DNA from: an uncultured Akkermansia sp. | Lineage (GTDB): Bacteria > Verrucomicrobiota > Verrucomicrobiia > Verrucomicrobiales > Akkermansiaceae | NCBI GenBank assembly: GCA_900766865.1 | Contig: CAAFXA010000095.1 | Span: 1-8,731 of the forward strand | Direction: 5' to 3' | DNA: 8,731 nt | Shown: positions 1 to 6,626 of the stretch, piece by piece | Layout: the number at the start of each line of letters is the position of its first letter | How positions within the stretch are numbered: the first letter of the stretch is position 1 | Position numbers and translations under genes: made by a program | The notes under the pieces: model-generated | Told to the model about the DNA's origin: nothing | The model's input: the letters and a program-made list of their open reading frames with translations, nothing else | The model's database searches: none

Positions 1-629
1 ATGAGGAGTTGTTGGCCATCTTTCTGCGCACGGGGCTTCCCGGGTGCAATGTTTTGGAGCTGGCTGCCCGCATAAAGCAGGCTGCTGGGTCGCTGGCTGC
101 TTTGGGGGCAATGGATGCGGACGAGCTGGAGACTCTCCATAAAGGTATGGGCAAAGCCAAGGCTGCTACACTGGCTGCGGTATTTGAACTTGGGCAGAGA
201 GCTGCCCGAGAGGATTTAATACGCCACCAGCTGTCTTCTGCGGAATCGGTGTATAATCTGTTGGTGGGAGAGCTGCGGTACGAGACCCAGGAAGTATTGC
301 TGCTTCTGCTGCTGGATAGCAGGGGAATGCTGATACGTAAAGAACGTATTGCCGCCGGTACCCTTACCCGCGTATTGGTACATCCCCGCAATGTTTTTAC
401 GCCGGTGCTCAAGTATAACGCGGCGCGTTTTATTCTGGTGCACAATCATCCCAGTGGAAACTCAACTCCCAGTAAGGCGGATGACGAGCTTACCCGCACC
501 ATCAATGCGGCGGCTGAGCTTATGTGCATGCGTTTTCAGGACCATGTGATTATTGGCGCCCCTACAGCAGAGCGGCGTAAGCCTTACTTCAGCTATGCAG
601 AGGAGGGGAACCTCGACCGCCTCAGATAA
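1..629 (+). CDS. radC: RadC-family JAB-domain protein (5' end cut off by window)
   Basis: RadC homologue (UPF0758, JAB1/MPN-like metal-binding fold). The reading frame is already open at base 3 (Glu-Glu before LLAIFLRTG), matching the family's usual 'aELLAilLRTG' segment, so roughly 20-40 N-terminal residues lie outside the window and the TTG at 9 is not the true start. A helix-hairpin-helix-like stretch (LHKGMGKAKAATLAAVFELG) follows. The JAB domain shows the metal ligands in HNHPSG (His codons at 441 and 447) and the Asp of SKAD (codon 480). The C terminus KPYFSYAEEG is typical of the family. Known role of the family: historically assigned to DNA repair, but the biochemical function in chromosomal copies is unclear. 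Residues and length look intact, so the gene is probably functional. It is followed within 5-29 bases by the TatD-like gene. Confidence 0.95.
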   Translation, partial: EELLAIFLRTGLPGCNVLELAARIKQAAGSLAALGAMDADELETLHKGMGKAKAATLAAVFELGQRAAREDLIRHQLSSAESVYNLLVGELRYETQEVLLLLLLDSRGMLIRKERIAAGTLTRVLVHPRNVFTPVLKYNAARFILVHNHPSGNSTPSKADDELTRTINAAAELMCMRFQDHVIIGAPTAERRKPYFSYAEEGNLDRLR

Positions 630-658
630 CCCCGATGGGGTGCAAACTTACTTTTGAT

Positions 659-1273
659 ATGAAAGATTATCACACACACCATCCGAATCCCTCCGGGGGA
701 AGCATATGTGCTGTAACCTGTGAGGACTGGCCGCGTATAGCGGATACTCCCGGTATGACTCCCTGTTTCGGGGTGCATCCCTGGCATGCTCATAAGATGG
801 ATGTGGCAGAGTTCGCATTTGAACTGGATGATTGGCTCTCCCGTTACCCCGGTGCCGATGTGGGGGAAACCGGGCTTGATGCCTCAGAGCGCCACCAGAG
901 CACTTTGGAGCAGCAGCGGCTGCTGTTGCATGTACACTTAGGGGCTGCATTTCGCCACGAACGCTGCGTACACCTGCACGGGGTGAGGGCCTGGTCCGAG
1001 CTTCTGCGTATATTGCAGGAACGCGCACGCTGTAATACTCTGCCGCGTATTCATCTGCATGCCTGGAACGGCTCACACGAGATGGCCCGGGAGTTCCTAG
1101 CGCTGGGGGCTACCTTTTCTGTTGGCATTCGCGAGCTGACGCATTCTAGGGCAGAGGAACGCTATGCCCGCATCCCGGAGGGGCGCCTTTTTCCGGAGAG
1201 CGATGATTCTCCTGCGGATTGGCCGCGAACTCTCGCTCTGTTCCGGTTGTTGCGTGGTGGATTGGTTCGGTGA
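659..1273 (+). CDS. Short TatD-family metal-dependent hydrolase
   Basis: TatD-type amidohydrolase-fold enzyme; family members are metal-dependent DNases or other phosphoesterases in the cytoplasm. Numbering from the ATG at 659: H5 and H7 in YHTHH (the N-terminal HxH), GVHPW at 38-42, E70 in VGETGLD, H105 in VHLHG, H134 in LHAWNGS and D182 in ESDDSP. All metal ligands expected of the family are therefore present. The protein has 204 residues against about 255-265 for classical TatD; the missing part is the C-terminal helical segment after the ESD motif that normally ends in N..RLF. An in-frame ATG at 635 would add eight residues (MGCKLTFD); neither start has a convincing Shine-Dalgarno, and 659 is chosen because the HxH motif conventionally lies very near the N terminus. 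Substrate unknown. It is likely cotranscribed with radC upstream. Confidence 0.85.
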   Translation: MKDYHTHHPNPSGGSICAVTCEDWPRIADTPGMTPCFGVHPWHAHKMDVAEFAFELDDWLSRYPGADVGETGLDASERHQSTLEQQRLLLHVHLGAAFRHERCVHLHGVRAWSELLRILQERARCNTLPRIHLHAWNGSHEMAREFLALGATFSVGIRELTHSRAEERYARIPEGRLFPESDDSPADWPRTLALFRLLRGGLVR

Positions 1274-1329
1274 GCACGCGGAGATAGAGCTTGACTCCTG
1301 CCGAGGTTGGGCGTATAGTTTGCGGCGCT

Positions 1330-2235
1330 ATGAGTAAGGTGCTTCTGTTAGTTGCTGTTTGCTGTGCTGTGATGGGGGTAAGCAGCTGCAGTGCTCCTCG
1401 TGGTACTGCGGAGGGTCCCGTGGTGTTGGACATCGGGCATTGTGTGGGAGCAGGGGGCGCAAAATCGGCACGCAGCGTGAAAGGTAAGCGCCTGCAGGAA
1501 CTGGACTGGTGGTATGAGTATGTCTACTACACCAGAAAAGTCATCGAGGATGCCGGTTATAAAGTGCTGGTGTGCAACCGTGGCGATGAGCCGGAGTATT
1601 CCCCGCTGGCGGATTGGGCCGAGCGCGCGGATGTGCAGCATCTTGGAGAGCCCGATACGGGGAGGCGTTACCCGTCGGATTATTACCCGGACCGCGTTGC
1701 CAGCGGCATTGTGAGTGCGGATTATGCTATTTCTCAGAAGGCATCCTGTGCCATCTTTCTGCATCATAACAGCGACCGGGGATGGCGTCGTCGCGGGGGC
1801 TCCAAAAGCCTTATCATCTGCAATAAGTACAACGGCCCCCGGCTGGCTCAGTGTTTGGCAGACACGCTTAATTCCGAGGTGCTGAACCATGGCATGCGCA
1901 ATGGCAACAGGAACTGCCGTGTACAGGTGCGCAGTGTGGATGCGCAGCGCTCTGCCGGGTGGATGAATGCCTGCGATGATTCCGGTATACCTGCAGCAGT
2001 GGTGGAAGCCGCATTTCTGAACAATGCGGCGCATGTTCGCTACCTCAGCAATCCGGAGACAGCACGCCACTATGCCGAGGCTGTGGGGCGTGGTATCGTT
2101 CGCTATCTGCAGACCCATGGGCAGGAACCCCGCCATTATCGGGAGAATACAGATGAGCCGGATCCGGGGTCTTTTGGATATGCCGCCGAGTCGCGCAGAA
2201 CGCATGTGCGCGGTGCTGAGAACCTGTGGGAGTAA
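1330..2235 (+). CDS. N-acetylmuramoyl-L-alanine amidase (Amidase_3), putative lipoprotein
   Basis: Zinc amidase that cleaves the bond between N-acetylmuramic acid and L-Ala in peptidoglycan, acting in the periplasm. Numbering from the ATG at 1330 (301 residues): residues 1-20 form a lipoprotein signal (KVLLLVAVCCAVMG, then the lipobox VSSC with Cys20). Catalytic signatures are H37 in VVLDIGHC, E57 in LQELDWW, H145 in FLHHNSD and E226 in VVEAAFLNN, which match the Zn-His, Zn-Glu, Zn-His and catalytic Glu of the family. An in-frame TTG at 1291 would add 13 residues before the signal and is less likely. The insert between residues 85 and 130 and the polar tail after about 262 lack recognisable domains; no SPOR, LysM or AMIN domain is visible. 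The gene sits 56 bases after the TatD-like gene and 69 bases before the amylase gene. Confidence 0.9.
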   Translation: MSKVLLLVAVCCAVMGVSSCSAPRGTAEGPVVLDIGHCVGAGGAKSARSVKGKRLQELDWWYEYVYYTRKVIEDAGYKVLVCNRGDEPEYSPLADWAERADVQHLGEPDTGRRYPSDYYPDRVASGIVSADYAISQKASCAIFLHHNSDRGWRRRGGSKSLIICNKYNGPRLAQCLADTLNSEVLNHGMRNGNRNCRVQVRSVDAQRSAGWMNACDDSGIPAAVVEAAFLNNAAHVRYLSNPETARHYAEAVGRGIVRYLQTHGQEPRHYRENTDEPDPGSFGYAAESRRTHVRGAENLWE

Positions 2236-2269
2236 AAAAATCAAAATCCGCCATTCGGCATTCTCCTGT

Positions 2270-2297
2270 TGCCAAGCAAGTTTCGTTATGGTAAACT
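2270..2297 (+). promoter_or_regulatory. Possible sigma-70-like promoter for the amylase gene
   Basis: TTGCCA (2270-2275) and TAAACT (2292-2297) are separated by 16 bases in the 69-base gap before the amylase gene. The -35 element matches consensus at 5 of 6 and the -10 at 4 of 6. If real, transcription would start close to the ATG at 2305 and give a nearly leaderless message. Such matches are common by chance. Confidence 0.2.
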
Positions 2298-2304
2298 GAA
2301 TAGC

Positions 2305-4059
2305 ATGAGGCCAGTCATATACCAGCTCTTCATTCGTCATTTTTCGAACTTCACTTCCGGAGGCGTGTCGTGGGGGACTCGAGAGCAGAATGGGTGTGGT
2401 ACATTTGCCGGGGTGAATGATGCAGCACTGGAGGCTCTGGCCCGCATGGGTGTTACCCACTTGTGGCTTACCGGCGTGCTGCGACATGCCACCCAGACGG
2501 CGCATCCGGGGCTTCCTGCCAATCCGGCGTGTGTAGTGAAGGGAATTGCGGGAAGCCCATACGCCGTTACGGATTATTTTGACGTGGATCCGGACCTGGC
2601 AGAGAATCCCGCGCAGCGCCTGGAGGAGTTTCGCTCTCTGCTGGAACGGGTGCGGTGCCGGGGAATGGTGCCGATGATGGACTTCATTCCCAATCACGTC
2701 TCGCGCTGTTATTCATCAACGAGGCGCCCGGAGCTCAGCTTCGGGCGGGAAGACAACACTTCCGTATTCTTTGAGCGCGATAACTCCTTTTATTATGTGG
2801 AGCCCTGCGGCGGGAATGCTCCTCTGTTGTTACCCTCCGGGGAATTTGAGCCAGAACGTGGGCGAGTCCGCGTAACCGGTAACAACGCAGCCACACATAC
2901 GCCAGATGTTTGTGACTGGTACGAAACCGTGAAGCTGAACTATGGCTGCGATTATCGCCATGGCGCGTATGCTGCAGAGGCCTTGCCTGCGGAGTTTACG
3001 CCGGCCGGGGCGGTGCCGCGCACCTGGCGGCTTATGGATGAAGTTCTGGCCTACTGGCAGAAGATGGGGGTGGGAGGATTCCGTTGCGATATGGCTCACA
3101 TGGTTCCCATGCATTTCTGGCGTCGGGCCATTGTCAATGCTCGCCTGCGAGATGAAAACGTATTCTTTGTTGCCGAGGCATACAATGACCATATGAAACT
3201 CTGCACGTCCGATGCTCATGAGGCGTTATTGTCCGCCGGGTTTAATGCCGTGTACGACAGCTCCGCCTATCGTGGGCTGGTTTCCATGTACGAAGGCTGT
3301 GCCTGGGCTAATGATCTGGATGCGTTGAACCATCCGGACGCACCCCTGGCCACACATGGTGTGCGCTATGTGGAGAACCACGATGAGCCCCGCCTGGCGG
3401 CCCCTTCTCACTGGGCAGGGCAGGGGAAGGCCGCAGCTCGGGCCCTGATGGTGGCTCAGTATGCTGCTACATGCGGCCCGGTTCTGTTCTACAATGGGCA
3501 GGAGGTGGCAGAGCAGGCCGATGGTCCCGGTGGCTTTGGCGGGGATAATGGCCGTACTTCCATCTTTGACTACACCAGCCTGCCACGCTTGCAGCACTGG
3601 AGCAATGGAGGGCGCTATGATGGAGCACTGCTTACCGCAGAGGAATCGGCACTGCGCTGCTTCTGCGCCCGCCTCCTGCCGCTGCTGCAGCACCCGGCGC
3701 TCAGCAAGGGCGGCTTCTACGGCCTTAACTGGGCCAACATGCAGACACCTGGGTATGGCCGCGTGCCGGGCGATGCTGTTTCCGGGCACCGTCTGTACGC
3801 CTTCCTGCGCCACAATCGCAAAGCTCGTGCCACTGTCCTTGTCGTGTGCAATTTTGATACAGCCAGTCCGGCCGATACCTGCATACATATACCTGCCGAT
3901 GCTTGCGCCTGGGCCGGTAAAAAATCTTCTACCTGTATATTCTGTCACCTTCTTAACCCGTCCCTGCCGGACATAAGCATCACCACAGAAGCGCTCACAA
4001 CAACGGGGTTGCCTCTGCGGGTTCTTCCCGGTCAGGCTGTTATTCTGGAATGGAAATGA
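2305..4059 (+). CDS. GH13 alpha-amylase-family glycoside hydrolase, cytoplasmic
   Basis: Member of the alpha-amylase (GH13) clan, acting on alpha-glucans such as starch, glycogen or maltodextrins by a retaining mechanism; exact specificity cannot be read from the sequence. Numbering from the ATG at 2305 (584 residues): region I is DFIPNH with D126 and H131, region II is GFRCDMAH with the nucleophile D262, region III is FVAEAYN with the acid/base E291, and region IV is VENHDE with the transition-state stabiliser D360. The YQLFIRHF start and the GSPYAVTDYFDVD stretch are typical of the first TIM-barrel strands. A beta-rich C-terminal domain (residues ~440-584) ends with a small VLPGQAVILEW sheet. 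No signal peptide is seen, so it is probably intracellular. TTG at 2269 would add 12 residues without family support. Its stop codon overlaps the next gene. Confidence 0.94.
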   Translation: MRPVIYQLFIRHFSNFTSGGVSWGTREQNGCGTFAGVNDAALEALARMGVTHLWLTGVLRHATQTAHPGLPANPACVVKGIAGSPYAVTDYFDVDPDLAENPAQRLEEFRSLLERVRCRGMVPMMDFIPNHVSRCYSSTRRPELSFGREDNTSVFFERDNSFYYVEPCGGNAPLLLPSGEFEPERGRVRVTGNNAATHTPDVCDWYETVKLNYGCDYRHGAYAAEALPAEFTPAGAVPRTWRLMDEVLAYWQKMGVGGFRCDMAHMVPMHFWRRAIVNARLRDENVFFVAEAYNDHMKLCTSDAHEALLSAGFNAVYDSSAYRGLVSMYEGCAWANDLDALNHPDAPLATHGVRYVENHDEPRLAAPSHWAGQGKAAARALMVAQYAATCGPVLFYNGQEVAEQADGPGGFGGDNGRTSIFDYTSLPRLQHWSNGGRYDGALLTAEESALRCFCARLLPLLQHPALSKGGFYGLNWANMQTPGYGRVPGDAVSGHRLYAFLRHNRKARATVLVVCNFDTASPADTCIHIPADACAWAGKKSSTCIFCHLLNPSLPDISITTEALTTTGLPLRVLPGQAVILEWK

Positions 4060-5006
4060 GTATTTTTTCACCTATGTTTCGTTTGATTCAACTTGTTCTC
4101 GTCAGTGTCGCCGCTATAAGTAAAACTACATTCTCCAGGGGGTATGCTTTGCTCCTGGGGGTGCTGTTTGTTATCGGTTGTGTTCCCTCTGTTTATGCAT
4201 ATCCACAGGTATTGGTACAGCATCGTACCGATGCAGATGGCACAGAGCGCCTGCTCACACCTGTGGCGCGCTATAAAGATGCAGCCGGTCGCACGATAGA
4301 CCTCGTGGGTGCAGTGCATTTGGCAGATGCCGCCTACTATCGCAACCTGAACCGTGCATTTGCCTCTCGGTACGACAAAGTGCTCTACGAAATGGTGGAT
4401 GGTGACGGCCTGCCCGAGTACCTCCGTCTGGCTCGTAAGGTAAAACAGGGAACTGCCACAACCGCAGAAAAGGAGAAGTATGAGACCCTCACAAAGACTG
4501 CAACGAAGAAGGATTCTTCTGCAGCCGCTGCTCTCGGGCGCTATTATGTTCTGATGAGTAATATGCTGCAACTGCATTTGCAGACCGAGCTAATCGATTA
4601 CAGTCTGGAGAATATGGTATTTGCCGACATGAGCTCAGCAGAGTTTGCCAAAGCTATGGCAGAACGCGGGGAAAGCTGGCTGACCATCGTTTTGCAAAGC
4701 CTGGCAGAGGAGCAGAGCCGCTCTTCGAGTGCCTGGTCTTTTTCTCGCAGTGCTATGCGCCGCGAACTGATTCGTGCGCTGGCAGCATCATCTGTCACCA
4801 CAAATGCTATGCAGCAGGGGGCTATCATCGTCTCCCGCAATGAACGCTGCTTCGCTGTACTGGATGAACAGCTCGCTTCGGCCCCCTCCGGAACCCGCAT
4901 CGCCATCTTCTATGGTGCCATGCACCTGCGCGATATGCACTATCGGCTACTTTCCCGTGGTTTCTCCCTCCAAGGGGTCCAGTGGCTCACTGCCATCCGC
5001 GCATGA
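4056..5006 (+). CDS. TraB/GumN-family exported protein
   Basis: Resembles the TraB/PrgY/GumN (Tiki-like) superfamily, whose members carry two GxxH motifs and a conserved Glu and include metalloproteases; bacterial members are mostly uncharacterised. Numbering from the ATG at 4056 (316 residues): first motif VGAVHLAD with G85 and H88, YE with E112, and second motif FYGAMH with G287 and H290, followed by the usual C-terminal 'G F ... W L' ending. The N terminus holds two hydrophobic stretches (about 8-21 and 29-48). The second ends in VYA-YP, a good signal peptidase I site, but also contains a lipobox-like VIGC at 39-42, so it could instead be a lipoprotein. ATG at 4056 overlaps the amylase TGA as ATGA, with GGAA just upstream, which suggests translational coupling; ATG at 4050 would add two residues. 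Confidence 0.78.
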   Translation: MSIFSPMFRLIQLVLVSVAAISKTTFSRGYALLLGVLFVIGCVPSVYAYPQVLVQHRTDADGTERLLTPVARYKDAAGRTIDLVGAVHLADAAYYRNLNRAFASRYDKVLYEMVDGDGLPEYLRLARKVKQGTATTAEKEKYETLTKTATKKDSSAAAALGRYYVLMSNMLQLHLQTELIDYSLENMVFADMSSAEFAKAMAERGESWLTIVLQSLAEEQSRSSSAWSFSRSAMRRELIRALAASSVTTNAMQQGAIIVSRNERCFAVLDEQLASAPSGTRIAIFYGAMHLRDMHYRLLSRGFSLQGVQWLTAIRA

Positions 5007-5011
5007 GTTCC

Positions 5012-5092
5012 TGTCGAAAAATGTGAAATTTCCTCGGAAATTCCCTCAGAAAATGTGAAATTTTGCCGAAAACACCCTCAGAAAATGTGAAA
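5012..5092. repeat. Three AAAATGTGAAA repeats at 32-base spacing; IS21-like end
   Basis: Identical 11-base cores lie at 5018-5028, 5050-5060 and 5082-5092, giving an exact 32-base period. Units one and two match at about 25 of 32 positions, including a shared CCCTCAG just before the next core. The array starts after TGTCG at 5012, five bases beyond the TraB-family stop codon. Ends of IS21-family insertion sequences start with TGT and carry several internal repeats of this kind (transposase-binding sites), so this may be a solitary IS end. No istA/istB-like gene and no matching opposite end is visible in the window. It could equally be a regulator-binding array or a species-specific intergenic repeat. 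Confidence 0.5.
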
Positions 5093-5115
5093 CGTACGCC
5101 CTAGAGCGCTTGTTT

Positions 5116-5565
5116 TTAGTGAATTAGATTGATTTCTGTTTTTCGTTTCGTTGTGAGCCCCGAAATGGGCGCAAAACAACGCTTGGAATGCGTTGCCCTG
5201 ACATCATTTTGTAGTATGTCGGTGCGCTTTCCGAGCGTTGTCGTTTTGATTTGAATGGAAACAGTCTCAGTGTTGAGGGAGTGGGTTACTGGTACGATGA
5301 GGGAGCCATCGTTCGTGACCATGCTCATGAATACGATGGTATTACCCTTATAATCGTAACAGCCGTTACTGAGACTGAGCGGTGATTGCAGAGTGCCGCT
5401 GTTACCTGTCAGGTTCAGCTCTTGCCCGGATGAAAGTACCAAGGGGGAGGCTCGCTGTAGCGCCCAACAGGGGAGATGGGGTTTCAGCTGTGTTATGTAA
5501 TAACTATGTGGTTGAAATCTTAAGCGTATGTTGTATGGAAAGAGGGGATTATATACGCCGGATTA
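5116..5565 (-). pseudogene. Possible remnant of a beta-rich hypothetical protein
   Basis: An open - strand frame runs from just after a TAA at 5563-5565 to the stop at 5116. The segment LSSGQELNLTGNSGTLQSPL, followed by NGCYDYKGNTIVFMSM and DGSLIVPVTHSLNTETVSI, alternates polar and hydrophobic residues as in beta-sandwich proteins. The only initiator in the central part is a TTG at 5442, without an RBS. The last 30 or so residues are basic and unstructured-looking. I do not recognise a family. The opposite strand also has protein-like pieces, so strand and coding status are uncertain. Confidence 0.25.
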
Positions 5566-5628
5566 GACGCTAACCGTTATGTCGGCGACCTACTTCCGGA
5601 GCTTAAAACGTTGGATGCGAATTATTAA
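5524..5628 (+). pseudogene. Possible C-terminal gene fragment on the + strand
   Basis: Directly after an in-frame TAA at 5521, a 34-codon + strand frame reads AYVVWKEGIIYAGLDANRYV and continues GDLLPELKTLDANY to a TAA at 5626-5628. It has no start codon of its own and looks like the end of a longer protein whose upstream part was lost or shifted to another frame (GVSAVLCNNYVVEI lies just upstream in a neighbouring frame). Family not recognised. This conflicts with the - strand remnant in the same place; at most one of them is likely to be real. Confidence 0.22.
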
Positions 5629-5672
5629 TTTCAGTAAGTTTTTCATGTTTATATGTGAGTTAGTTATAAAAA

Positions 5673-6626
5673 TTATTCCAGAGCTTTGCTTAGCATCTGC
5701 TGTATTTGTGGGCTCATTGTACAGGGGCGTTGAAGCTGCTCGCGCCAGGCGGTAACCTGAATCTCCGATAGCTCTGGTATTTCCCATTGCAGGTCAGCGT
5801 GAGCTTTATCTTCCGGAGCAGATTTTACATAAATCTTGTTTGCCAAAAAACGACGTGTATAGATGCCCACTACCACACTTAAAAGAACTCCCCCCAGTGC
5901 AGGGAAGAGACCGCTACCGAGTCCCAGGGCGGCGAAGGCACCACCGGCAGCCATGGCTGCTCCTGCAGCTCCGCCGCCTACCAGAATACTGCGTCCTAAA
6001 TCTGAGGGGCAGCTACGGTGTTTCCATGCCATCACCAATGCAATGACCGCAGCGCACAATCCGATAGGGTTGGCTGAGAGCATGCCGGCCAGGCCACTTG
6101 CTGCGCTCAGCTCTGCGAGCTGTTGCATGTCCGCCTGTTTGCAGCCTATGACTACAGCCGCAACGGAAAGAATGCCGCTAAACAATTCCAGACCATTAAT
6201 TTGCAGTAAATCTCCCAGCCAGCTTTTCGGAACATTCAAATGTTCATTGAGCCACAGCGTGGCAGATTGGTATTGCTCCGGCTCCAGTGAAACTACCGGC
6301 AAGCCGGATACGGAGAACAAATCCTTGCCCAGATGCTGTGCGGTGCCCATGACCTCCTGCCAGGTACTGTCATTTGGCAGGGCCTTTGCTGCCGCCTCGA
6401 ACGCTCCGAAGATATCATGCTGCCCATCGACGAGGTGGTGCAGTTGTGAGCCCCCGGTGTACGTGCTCAGGTACACGCTGTCGATGGCCTTATCATACAC
6501 CGTGGTATTCGGTGTATTGATGAAGCCGGCCAGCTGCTGCGCCAGACTATGCCCGCTGCCCGAACCCAGCACCGGGTCAGCCAGCAGGCCACCGGTAAAC
6601 AGAGGGCTTGAGTGTTCCTGTTTCAA
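5673..6626 (-). CDS. Gly/Ala-rich multi-pass membrane protein of GTPase operon
   Basis: Unrecognised family, 317 residues from the TTG at 6626. Residues 1-140 are soluble and contain GGSQLHHLVDGQHDIFGAF (58-76) and DLFSVSGLPVVSL (102-114), which look like a defined domain. Hydrophobic segments follow at about 143-162, 176-200, 213-234 and 236-256. The 213-250 part is extremely rich in Gly and Ala (GGGAAGAAMAAGG) with glycine-zipper spacing, a pattern seen in tightly packed or pore-forming helices. A basic YTRRF marks the cytosolic side at about 256-260, and the tail (264-317) is soluble. The TTG start overlaps the preceding gene's stop as TTGA and has AGGAG ten bases upstream. An upstream in-frame ATG at 6770 would run through the preceding gene and is rejected. 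Last gene of the operon; role inferred as the membrane-embedded effector or channel. Confidence 0.82.
   Translation of the reverse strand: MKQEHSSPLFTGGLLADPVLGSGSGHSLAQQLAGFINTPNTTVYDKAIDSVYLSTYTGGSQLHHLVDGQHDIFGAFEAAAKALPNDSTWQEVMGTAQHLGKDLFSVSGLPVVSLEPEQYQSATLWLNEHLNVPKSWLGDLLQINGLELFSGILSVAAVVIGCKQADMQQLAELSAASGLAGMLSANPIGLCAAVIALVMAWKHRSCPSDLGRSILVGGGAAGAAMAAGGAFAALGLGSGLFPALGGVLLSVVVGIYTRRFLANKIYVKSAPEDKAHADLQWEIPELSEIQVTAWREQLQRPCTMSPQIQQMLSKALE

Larger units (their letters stand above)
5093..5672. other. Convergent AT-richer spacer without a secure gene
   Basis: Lies between the end of the + strand block and the end of the - strand block. Base composition is visibly poorer in GC than the flanks. 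Protein-like fragments occur in several frames on both strands but none has a clear start, RBS and full-length family match. An inverted repeat (CAACGC at 5177-5182, seven-base loop, GCGTTG at 5190-5195) has no T-tract, so it is not a convincing intrinsic terminator. No RNA gene is recognisable. The likeliest reading is decayed coding sequence behind a mobile-element end. Confidence 0.5.

Noticed and set aside
2236..2269. Terminator after the amidase gene (CCGCCATTCGG region)
   Set aside because: The possible stem is only three or four pairs, and an A-run lies before it rather than a T-run after it.
1348..2697. 449-residue open frame on the - strand
   Set aside because: It is antisense to the amidase and the start of the amylase, both with intact catalytic motifs; the translated sequence is Arg/His-rich and resembles no family.
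5018..5092. CRISPR array
   Set aside because: The unit is 32 bases including the would-be spacer, the spacers are similar to each other, and there are only three cores and no cas genes.
5167..5198. Inverted repeat CAACGC...GCGTTG as an intrinsic terminator
   Set aside because: The stem is only six pairs with a seven-base loop, and there is no run of T on either side.
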